NCBI GenBank assembly: GCA_964398215.1
Contig: CAYNNP010000338.1
Span: 1 to 5,608, forward strand
Length of the DNA stretch: 5,608 nt
Direction of reading: 5' to 3'
Source: CAYNNP01 sp964398215
GTDB lineage: Bacteria > Planctomycetota > Planctomycetia > Pirellulales > Pirellulaceae
A model generated the notes under the pieces. It searched no databases and was not told the DNA's origin. It saw nothing but the letters and a program-made list of their open reading frames with translations. A program made the translations under genes and the position numbers. Below are positions 1 through 5,608 of the stretch, piece by piece. Within the stretch, counting starts at the first letter, position 1, and every line of letters begins with the position of its first letter.

Positions 1-199
1 TTTGCGCTGTTCCGGCACGTATCGCGTCCTTGGTCCGGCCTACAACCAAACACCTCCCCAAAAAGCGCAACTCCAAAAAATGCAGGCCGGGTCGATTGAA
101 AACTGCCGTAGCTGCGCAAACCAATCCACTGCAAAAACACTCCGCGGTTGCTACACGTTTTACAATGACCGACTGAAGTCGATCAAACGAATCTTGGCG
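1..199. other. Non-coding stretch downstream of the P450 gene
   Basis: I see no gene here. A short plus-strand frame starting from TTG at 2 runs to 235 into the P450 3' end, but it has no RBS and no recognisable domain. There is no clear hairpin with a T-tract to end the P450 transcript. Two 7-bp inverted repeats interleave in the first 90 bases (2-8 with 64-70; 35-41 with 84-90), which is close to chance level. Confidence 0.4.
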
Positions 200-1417
200 C
201 TAGCCATTCAGATGGACCGGGAGCTTCTTGAGTGAACGGATACCAGGACGAGTGGTCCACCTCAATTCGTGCTCTGGCGCTGCGAGGCTGATGTTCGGGA
301 ACGTCTCGAAAATGCGTGTCAACGCGATCTCAACTTCTAGCTTGGCCAATTGAAACCCCAAGCAAAAATGTATCCCTCCGCCGAATCCCTTGTGGCGATT
401 TGGCTGTCTAGCAAAATCAATCTTTGCCGGGTCGGTAAACTGGGCTTCATCCATATTCGCGGCAGCAAGCAAGGCAAAAATCCGCTCGCCTCGATGCATC
501 GGAACACCGTCCAGCTCCGTATCCTCGGCGACATATCGTGGCTTGGTAAACTGAACCGGCGAAAGGTATCGCAGCAATTCATCGACAGCCGACGGACGTG
601 TAGCCGGTTCCTGAACCCACTGCTCTCGAAGCGCCGGACGTTGCAGCAGGGTTAGCAGCGACAGAGTGATCAGGTGAGTCGTCGTTTCGTGTCCGGCAAC
701 AAACAGAATGAACGTCATCGCCAAAAGCTCTTCTTCGCTAAGCTTGTCGCCGTCTTCTTCTGCCGCGACCAGCTCGCTGATCAATCCACCAACGGGATCA
801 AGTCTTTCGGCTGCGAATCTTGCTCGCAGGTAGCGATTCATTTTGACAATGCCTGGGATCGCCGTCACGATGCCCAGCGGAATCGATGCGTTGGTCAAGC
901 CGTTCATCCACTTGATAAACTTTGGCTGGTCTTGTTGGGGGAGCCCAAGCAGATCACAAATCACCTCCAGCGGCAGTCGCCTTGAAAAGGAATCGATGAA
1001 ATCAACCGCTTGCGTTTGATCAAGTGTGCCGATCAAACCATCGCACAGCTCGCCGATATCGTCGCGCATCGCGTTTACATTTTTTCTGCGAAAGGCAATC
1101 TCTGACAAACCTCTTAATCGGCGGTGATCGGGTTCGTCTTTTTGAAGCATGTTGTTTGCCAAGACGCGAATTGGCCGAGGCATCCAGGCGATGAAATCAC
1201 CACGCCTGCCGACGCCGGCGTTGTTTGCCTGCAACACAAACCGATTCCGGTCTCGCAAGACTTGATCAACTGCGCTGTATGTTGTGGCCAGCCGAAATTT
1301 GCCGAGGATCGGAATCTTTGATTCAACGACTGGGCCAGCGGCGATCAGATCCTTCAAAATTGGGATCGGGTCGCGCCGTGCATTGGCAGCAGAAAGCTCG
1401 CTGAGTTTGAAAAACAT
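200..1417 (-). CDS. Cytochrome P450 (soluble bacterial type)
   Basis: Haem-thiolate monooxygenase: family members insert one oxygen atom from O2 into an organic substrate, using electrons from a ferredoxin/reductase pair. Numbering from the ATG at 1417 (405 aa, normal for bacterial P450s): a C-helix motif DHRRLRGL at about 97-104; the I-helix oxygen-activation motif AGHETT at 241-246 with the acid-alcohol pair Glu244/Thr245; the K-helix ExxR at 280-283; and the haem loop FGGGIHFCLG at 345-354 with Cys352 as the iron ligand (codon 362-364). All hallmark residues are present, so it is probably active. No signal peptide or membrane anchor is seen, so it should be cytoplasmic. Start: the frame also opens from a TTG at 1486 (428 aa). 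I prefer ATG 1417 because it places the N-terminus at the usual distance before the first conserved segment, and because the TTG lies in the T-tract of a possible terminator. Neither start has a Shine-Dalgarno sequence. No ferredoxin or reductase gene is nearby. Substrate and CYP subfamily cannot be told from the sequence. Confidence 0.93.
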   Translation of the reverse strand: MFFKLSELSAANARRDPIPILKDLIAAGPVVESKIPILGKFRLATTYSAVDQVLRDRNRFVLQANNAGVGRRGDFIAWMPRPIRVLANNMLQKDEPDHRRLRGLSEIAFRRKNVNAMRDDIGELCDGLIGTLDQTQAVDFIDSFSRRLPLEVICDLLGLPQQDQPKFIKWMNGLTNASIPLGIVTAIPGIVKMNRYLRARFAAERLDPVGGLISELVAAEEDGDKLSEEELLAMTFILFVAGHETTTHLITLSLLTLLQRPALREQWVQEPATRPSAVDELLRYLSPVQFTKPRYVAEDTELDGVPMHRGERIFALLAAANMDEAQFTDPAKIDFARQPNRHKGFGGGIHFCLGFQLAKLEVEIALTRIFETFPNISLAAPEHELRWTTRPGIRSLKKLPVHLNG

Positions 1418-1484
1418 GCGTGGAACTGCATTTTTTGGAGGTCGAACCTTAGCCTCGCCAAGTTGCGCAGAAATCGAACGCCAC

Positions 1485-1510
1485 AAAATCGGCGGCTATC
1501 GCCTTGCCGC
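1485..1510 (-). terminator. Possible weak intrinsic terminator after the lipoprotein gene
   Basis: Read on the minus strand, a 5-bp GC-only stem (GCGGC, 1506-1510, pairing with GCCGC, 1492-1496) encloses a 9-nt loop. It is followed three bases later by a short run of four T (1485-1488). It lies 24 bases beyond the lipoprotein stop codon. Stem and T-tract are both short, so it could be leaky or chance. If real, it would separate the lipoprotein gene from the P450 gene and would argue against the TTG start at 1486. Confidence 0.27.
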
Positions 1511-1533
1511 TCAGAAAACATGAACGCGTGTGG

Positions 1534-1947
1534 TTACTTTTGTTCGAAGCTGAATAGTTGGTCAACTTGGTCTCGGAATCCTTGTGCATTTGAGGATTGA
1601 TACGAGTGTCCGTCAAGCGAAAACGTGACGTCGTTGCCAGTCAGTTTCGCCTCGATCGTGGCCCACTCGCCAGCCACGAAAAGCTTGAACCTGTAGTCTG
1701 GTTTCACGACTTTTCCGTCACCGATCTCGTCGCACGGAATCATCGTCTTCAGGATATCAATGATTTGATCGGGTGCAGATGATTCAAAGGCCCGCCCCGT
1801 CTTCAGTTCCACAAACGACGCTTGTTGAATCTTTGAATTGACGATCGTCCTGGGTAACGTTGCATTGCTGCATCCAAAAACCGACATCAGCGGAATCATC
1901 AGCAACAACATTCGTCGGAAACGAAGATCGTCCAGTTCATTCCGCAT
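1534..1947 (-). CDS. Putative small lipoprotein of unknown function
   Basis: 137-residue protein with an apparent lipoprotein signal peptide. The charged n-region holds Arg9, Arg11 and Arg12, a hydrophobic stretch follows at about 13-24, and the lipobox-like VFGC ends at Cys26, the expected lipidation site. Phe at -2 is unusual for a lipobox, so processing by signal peptidase II is likely but not certain. The mature part of about 110 residues is polar, without further membrane segments. It has one more cysteine (Cys72) and a C-terminal half (about 85-115) whose alternating pattern suggests beta strands. I do not recognise a domain. The ATG at 1947 is supported by a GGAG box 8 bases upstream; an ATG at codon 13 would remove the positive n-region. 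The gene begins 50 bp after aspS with no terminator between, so the two are probably co-transcribed. The charged N-terminus, lipobox and good RBS make it a real gene, but function is unknown. Confidence 0.8.
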   Translation of the reverse strand: MRNELDDLRFRRMLLLMIPLMSVFGCSNATLPRTIVNSKIQQASFVELKTGRAFESSAPDQIIDILKTMIPCDEIGDGKVVKPDYRFKLFVAGEWATIEAKLTGNDVTFSLDGHSYQSSNAQGFRDQVDQLFSFEQK

Positions 1948-1955
1948 TCGATTTT

Positions 1956-1959
1956 CTCC
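1956..1959 (-). promoter_or_regulatory. Ribosome binding site of the lipoprotein gene
   Basis: GGAG on the minus strand, 8 bases before the ATG at 1947. It is the only clear Shine-Dalgarno box of the four genes; the starts of aspS, the transporter and the P450 lack one. It supports ATG 1947 over the internal ATG at 1911. Confidence 0.6.
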
Positions 1960-1997
1960 AATGCAAACTTTCTAAAACCGAGAAACGTTCGTGTGCC

Positions 1998-3776
1998 TTA
2001 CGACTTTGGCCGCGATGCTCTGAGGTGCAGTTCTTTCAACTGTTCTGCATCGACTGCTCCGGGCGCCTCTGTCATCATATCGGTAGCTCTTTGCGTCTTG
2101 GGAAACGCGATGACTTCGCGGATATTGTCCAAGCCTGCCAGCAGCATCACCCAGCGATCAACGCCCAGTGCGATCCCACCGTGTGGCGGAGCACCGTACT
2201 TCAGGGCATTGAGCAAGAACCCAAATCGGTCTTCTGCGGTTTGCTCGTCGATCCCCAGCAGCTCAAACACCTGTGATTGTGACGCAGGGTCGTGGATCCG
2301 GATGGTGCCACCACCGGCTTCGCTACCGTTGATCACCAAATCGTAGGCTTGTGCGCGACAGGCCTCTGGTTGTTCGGTAAGTTTCGACAGGTCCTCGGCC
2401 AAAGGTGCAGTGAACGGATGGTGCATTGCATGCCAATTACCAGTTTCCGCATCCTTCTCGAACATCGGAAAAGCGGTTACCCAGCTGCAGTTCAATTCAT
2501 CGGGGTCGATCAATTCCAGTTCGGTCGCCATTCGCTTTCGCAAACCAGCCAAACCTTTGCAGGTGACTTCCCAAGTATCGGCCAAGAACAACAGCAAGTC
2601 ACCATTTTCGGCTTCCATCAGCGTTTTGACTTCGGCCAAATGTTCTTCATCAAAGTTCTTGGCGATCGGACTCCAGAGCGACCCATCATCTTCGACGCGG
2701 AACCAGGCTAGTCCCTTGGCACCGAAGTCTTGTTTGACATATTCGGTCAAGGCATCGATTTGGCGTCGTGAGAATTTCGTTGCAGCATCTTTGACATTGA
2801 TGCCGCGCACGAATCCGCCATTGTCCACGGTGCCTCTGAAAACGCGGAAGTCAGTTTTCTTTGCCACGCTTGAAACGTCCACCAATTCCATTCCGAATCG
2901 CAAGTCCGGCGCGTCGTGACCGAATCGGCGCATGGCTTCGTCATAAGTCATCCGCGGAAGCGGGAGTTGGACTTCTTTGCCCAGCACTTCTTTGGCAACT
3001 TTGGCGACCAAGCCATCGATCAGCCCCATCACATCGTCTGAATCAACGAATGACATTTCCAAGTCCAATTGCGTGAACTCAGGTTGTCGATCGGCACGCA
3101 AGTCTTCATCCCGGAAACACTTGGCCAGTTGAACGTAGCGGTCAAAGCCAGCGACCATCAGAATTTGTTTGTACAACTGTGGCGATTGCGGCAAAGCGTA
3201 AAAGCTGTTGGGGTGCACGCGACTGGGAACCAGATAGTCACGCGCTCCTTCGGGCGTGCTGCGTCCTAGAATCGGAGTTTCAACATCGATGAAATCGTGT
3301 TCGGCAAAGTAGTCTCGCATCGATTTGATAATCTGGCTGCGCATGATCATGCCGCGCTGCATCTCGCTACGACGCAAATCCAAAAAGCGATACTTCAGCC
3401 GAAGGTCTTCGCCGGGCAAGTCAGGTTGGCTGGGAGTGAACGGAGGCGTTTCGCACACATTCAGAATTTCGATTTGATCGCAGCGCACTTCGATTGCGCC
3501 GGTGTCCAGCTTTTCGTTCGTCTTGCCTTCTAGTCGCGGAGAGACTTTGCCTTTGACCAGGATCACGCTTTCGGTTGGCACGCGACCGGAAGCATCAATT
3601 TTGTCTTTGTCGGCTTCGGGTGGCCCGATAACAACTTGAGTAAGTCCATAGCGATCGCGGAGGTCGATAAAGACGCTGCCACCGTGATCACGTTTGGATT
3701 GCACCCATCCGCAGAGAGTGACTTCGTTACCGATATCTTCTTTGCGGAGCTGGCCGCAGGTGTGGGTGCGTAGCAC
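1998..3776 (-). CDS. aspS: Aspartyl-tRNA synthetase (bacterial type), probably non-discriminating
   Basis: Class II synthetase that activates aspartate with ATP and loads it on tRNA-Asp in the cytoplasm; homodimer in the family. At 592 aa it matches the bacterial length (E. coli about 590). Domains in order: N-terminal OB-fold anticodon-binding domain (about 1-110); catalytic core start with motif 1 around FIDVETPIL (162-170); aspartate-site loop QSPQLYKQ (197-204); motif 2 FRDEDLRADRQPEFTQLD (221-238) with Arg222; bacterial insertion (GAD) domain (about 290-425); HHPFTAP (452-458); Arg493 in GGGTIRIH; motif 3 GIALGVDR with Arg541. All catalytic residues seem intact. His31 in RDHGG and Gly84 match residues linked to non-discriminating AspRS, which also charge tRNA-Asn. 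The start is GTG at 3776; an in-frame stop at 3813-3815 with no ATG in between leaves it as the natural start. There is no SD box. An inverted repeat lies in the leader. The lipoprotein gene follows after 50 bp. Confidence 0.98.
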   Translation of the reverse strand: MLRTHTCGQLRKEDIGNEVTLCGWVQSKRDHGGSVFIDLRDRYGLTQVVIGPPEADKDKIDASGRVPTESVILVKGKVSPRLEGKTNEKLDTGAIEVRCDQIEILNVCETPPFTPSQPDLPGEDLRLKYRFLDLRRSEMQRGMIMRSQIIKSMRDYFAEHDFIDVETPILGRSTPEGARDYLVPSRVHPNSFYALPQSPQLYKQILMVAGFDRYVQLAKCFRDEDLRADRQPEFTQLDLEMSFVDSDDVMGLIDGLVAKVAKEVLGKEVQLPLPRMTYDEAMRRFGHDAPDLRFGMELVDVSSVAKKTDFRVFRGTVDNGGFVRGINVKDAATKFSRRQIDALTEYVKQDFGAKGLAWFRVEDDGSLWSPIAKNFDEEHLAEVKTLMEAENGDLLLFLADTWEVTCKGLAGLRKRMATELELIDPDELNCSWVTAFPMFEKDAETGNWHAMHHPFTAPLAEDLSKLTEQPEACRAQAYDLVINGSEAGGGTIRIHDPASQSQVFELLGIDEQTAEDRFGFLLNALKYGAPPHGGIALGVDRWVMLLAGLDNIREVIAFPKTQRATDMMTEAPGAVDAEQLKELHLRASRPKS

Positions 3777-3802
3777 GTTTAAAAGTTTGGTTGTAAGTTG
3801 AA

Positions 3803-3839
3803 AGAATCTGAGCTATTTGTTATTCGGCGTTCAGATTCT
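3803..3839 (-). promoter_or_regulatory. Perfect 9-bp inverted repeat in the aspS leader (candidate operator or RNA hairpin)
   Basis: AGAATCTGA at 3803-3811 and its exact reverse complement TCAGATTCT at 3831-3839 are separated by 19 bases. The element lies 27-63 bases before the aspS GTG start and after the terminator of the transporter gene, so it falls where the aspS promoter or leader must be. On the minus strand the distal arm contains TAGAAT (3835-3840), five of six matches to a -10 box, but no convincing -35 box sits at the right distance. It could be a protein-binding dyad over the promoter or a hairpin in the 5' leader. A second, 7-bp inverted repeat (3837-3843 with 3857-3863) shares three bases with it, so as RNA the two could not fully form together. 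The function is inferred. Confidence 0.35.
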
Positions 3840-3878
3840 ACGAGAAAAGCACGCAATCGTAGAGGGCAGTCATTCAAT

Positions 3879-3914
3879 AAAAACAGCGTCCCTGCCTTGG
3901 CATGGACGCTGTTT
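3879..3914 (-). terminator. Strong intrinsic terminator after the MFS transporter gene
   Basis: A perfect 11-bp stem (3904-3914 with 3881-3891) is capped by a 12-nt segment that can extend the helix through TGCC/GGCA with a two-base loop. On the minus strand a run of T overlaps and follows the stem (3879-3883, then A, TT). It begins 26 bases after the transporter stop codon, the usual place. On the plus strand the stem is also followed by T-rich sequence (TTT, CG, then six T), so it could work in both directions, although no plus-strand gene ends here. It separates the transporter unit from aspS. Confidence 0.85.
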
Positions 3915-3939
3915 CGTTTTTTCGTATTGTCTATCAGCT

Positions 3940-5448
3940 CTAGCTGGTAGACGCTTCTGGGTCTGCGGAATCGTTTTCTTCGCCTCGTCGGGCAGGGAAT
4001 GCGACCAGAAGCAGCAGGTAAAGCACCGCCATCACCGCTGGGACAATCGCGGTAACTCGCAAGGCCATACGGCTACCGTGAAGCGTTGCTTTTGATACTG
4101 GTTCTTTGTCAACTTCGGCGAATTCCTTGTTTTTCATCCACCAATCGCCTTGTTCCTTCAAGCCTTTGAACGCATCAGTATCAATCGCCTTACCTGCGAT
4201 TTCCACATCACTCAAAACCTTCTTTCCACTGTCCTCCAGCATCCCTGCCTTCGCTCCATCGATTCCAGTGATTACGGGGAACATTAGAAAGCCATTGGGA
4301 TTCGGAGCTTTGACACGCCCATAAGTTTCAGGGTTCTTTTCCTGGAGGTATTGGGATGCAAAGTAATCTTGCTTGTATCCAATTCCTGGTCCGCCAAGCA
4401 GGCCTGCCGATGTCATACCAGCAAACCCCATCAAAGCCATCGCAACTGTTGCACTTTGCGGGAATCGTTCTCCGACGACTCCAAGCATAGTCGGCCAAAG
4501 GAATGTTTTACCGATGCCGTAAATAGTCATCGCAAGGAACATGAATGGAGTGGAATTGCCGATGCTAATAAGGTACAGCCCGACTGCACCGATAATGGCA
4601 CTGACCAAAAGCAAACCTAGAGAGCTGATTTTGTGGACGATCGGACCTGCGAAGAACCGAAGTGCTGTCATCAGCAAAGATGTGTAGATGAACAGAACCG
4701 TTCCGAGATCAGCATTGCTCAGAATGTTACCTGTGATTTTGTTGATCCAACTGTCGGTTCCAAGTTCAACGTAACCAACACAAGCGTGTGTCAGCAGCAG
4801 GATAATGAAGAACGGCCCAATCAACTTTGCGAACATACCGCCGTAAGAAATACTACCTTCCTCAGCTGCTGTTTTGGGAAACGCTTCTTTCAAGGCAATG
4901 AAGCCGTAAAGCAAAACAGGGATCAGGAACGTTGCCATCAAAATTTCCCAACTCACCATGCCCTTTGCAAAGACAATGAAGCCCCCGATGACCAAACCGG
5001 CTGGCCAACCTGCGTGCAAAATATTCAGGTAGTGAGTTTTCTGTTCTGGATAAATCGTTGCTGTAAGTGGATTGATGACTCCTTCGCAAATCCCATTTCC
5101 GACTGCGAAGATAAACATCGAAATATACAACAACATGTAAACCGCATCCTTGCCAAACGAATTGAACACCGGCGTCGCGGCGAACAACATGACGGCAGAC
5201 ACGACATGACAAACCAATGCCAAAATCATCAGCTTCTTGTAGCCCACTAGGTCGATCAGGAATCCTGCGATCAGAATCACGATCCCGAATCCGAGCAGAC
5301 CGCCACCCGTGATCTGCCCCAGTTCGGTCATTGTAAATCCGTACTTACTGGACCAAATTTCAAGCAGGCCACCGCGGACGGCAAAGCCAATTCCAGCGGC
5401 AATGAGGGTCAAGAACCCTGCGGTGAGAAGTTTCTTTCGGTTTTCCAT
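3940..5448 (-). CDS. MFS transporter, FHS/FucP-like, with a large TM11-TM12 insert
   Basis: Inner-membrane secondary transporter of the major facilitator superfamily, 502 aa. Twelve hydrophobic helices can be placed at about 8-28, 47-67, 73-93, 104-124, 147-162, 167-187, 207-227, 249-270, 275-297, 301-321, 333-353 and 463-485. Between helices 2 and 3, GFLIDLVGYKK (62-72) is a version of MFS motif A. Helix 4 carries GNGICEGVINP (117-127), followed by LNILHAGWPAG; this resembles the fucose/galactose/H+ symporter (FHS) pattern in which FucP has a proton-coupling Glu, here Glu122. A sugar-like substrate with proton coupling is therefore a reasonable guess, not proven. The loop between helices 11 and 12 is about 105 residues (355-460), polar and charged, expected in the periplasm; most MFS proteins have only a short loop there. 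The C-terminal tail is acidic. The start is ATG 5448, right before the first helix, without an SD box. The gene stands alone, closed by its own terminator. Confidence 0.92.
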   Translation of the reverse strand: MENRKKLLTAGFLTLIAAGIGFAVRGGLLEIWSSKYGFTMTELGQITGGGLLGFGIVILIAGFLIDLVGYKKLMILALVCHVVSAVMLFAATPVFNSFGKDAVYMLLYISMFIFAVGNGICEGVINPLTATIYPEQKTHYLNILHAGWPAGLVIGGFIVFAKGMVSWEILMATFLIPVLLYGFIALKEAFPKTAAEEGSISYGGMFAKLIGPFFIILLLTHACVGYVELGTDSWINKITGNILSNADLGTVLFIYTSLLMTALRFFAGPIVHKISSLGLLLVSAIIGAVGLYLISIGNSTPFMFLAMTIYGIGKTFLWPTMLGVVGERFPQSATVAMALMGFAGMTSAGLLGGPGIGYKQDYFASQYLQEKNPETYGRVKAPNPNGFLMFPVITGIDGAKAGMLEDSGKKVLSDVEIAGKAIDTDAFKGLKEQGDWWMKNKEFAEVDKEPVSKATLHGSRMALRVTAIVPAVMAVLYLLLLVAFPARRGEENDSADPEASTS

Positions 5449-5608
5449 GTCGCACTAAGGAGTCAGGAGGGGATGATTGGTTTTGTTCTGTCCAAGATGC
5501 TGGCAAGCCAACATGCGTCGGTCAAGTCAAACAAAGCGTCTTTGGTTAGTAGAAGAAAGTAATTCCTGACGCTCTCCGTTACCACTAGCACGCTTGGTAT
5601 ACTCAGTG
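5449..5608. other. Non-coding stretch upstream of the transporter gene
   Basis: This should hold the transporter promoter, but no strong sigma-70 site is visible. The best minus-strand candidate is TTGACC (5520-5525) with CAGCAT (5497-5502), 17 bases apart; the -10 match is poor. A small dyad TGGC-AA-GCCA at 5501-5510 and a perfect 5-bp hairpin CAAAG-CGT-CTTTG at 5532-5544 lie within it and could be binding sites or chance. Just before the transporter ATG the minus strand reads CCTCCT (5465-5470), the opposite of an SD box. Confidence 0.4.

Noticed and set aside
2..235. 77-residue plus-strand frame at the left edge
   Set aside because: It starts with TTG, has no visible RBS, overlaps the P450 3' end by 36 bases, and has no recognisable domain.
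1860..2346. Two overlapping plus-strand frames (138 and 117 residues) across the aspS 3' end
   Set aside because: They overlap each other and run opposite to aspS and the lipoprotein gene. These are shadows of the real coding frames.
2410..2919. 169-residue plus-strand frame and neighbouring overlapping frames
   Set aside because: Antisense to aspS, which is certain from its motifs. Composition is non-protein-like and no family is recognised.
3777..3880. T-box or other known synthetase riboswitch in the aspS leader
   Set aside because: The leader is about 100 bases at most. It shows no T-box core sequence and no terminator before aspS, so only a generic inverted repeat can be claimed.
3879..3914. 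Transposon end or repeat element suggested by the long perfect hairpin
   Set aside because: The T-tract and the position 26 bases after a stop codon fit an intrinsic terminator fully. There is no second copy in the window and no transposase.
4633..5250. 205-residue plus-strand frame
   Set aside because: It lies entirely opposite the transporter gene. Its many Cys, Gln, Asn and His residues are what the reverse of membrane-helix codons gives. No RBS or domain is seen.

Overview
The window looks like a stretch of bacterial chromosome with mid-range GC. The aspartyl-tRNA synthetase type, the rare Shine-Dalgarno sequences and the overall protein style suggest a planctomycete of the Pirellulaceae type (Rhodopirellula-like). 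That assignment is inference from protein flavour, not a database result. There are no mobile elements, CRISPR arrays, tRNA or rRNA genes.

All four genes I can support lie on the minus strand, so transcription runs from right to left. From right to left they are: an upstream non-coding stretch (5449-5608); a 12-helix MFS transporter with FHS/FucP-like features and an unusually long loop between helices 11 and 12 (3940-5448); a strong intrinsic terminator (about 3879-3914); a leader with a perfect 9-bp inverted repeat; aspS (1998-3776, GTG start); a short gap without a terminator; a small putative lipoprotein (1534-1947) with the only clear ribosome binding site in the window; a weak possible terminator (about 1485-1510); a cytochrome P450 (200-1417, or to 1486 if a TTG start is used); and 199 bases with no gene.

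The transporter appears to be its own transcription unit because the terminator separates it from aspS. aspS and the lipoprotein gene are 50 bp apart and are probably co-transcribed. The P450 may be in the same unit or in a separate one. I see no common pathway for the four genes. The synthetase is housekeeping; the transporter and P450 look like independent metabolic genes, and no redox partner for the P450 is present.

The points most worth a second look are: anticodon-domain residues in AspRS that match the non-discriminating type (which would imply tRNA-Asn charging through the transamidation route); the inverted repeat in front of aspS; the roughly 105-residue insert in the transporter; and a tiny plus-strand ORF with SD-like motifs opposite the transporter promoter region. 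I found no convincing new multi-gene system. This is mostly an ordinary chromosomal region.
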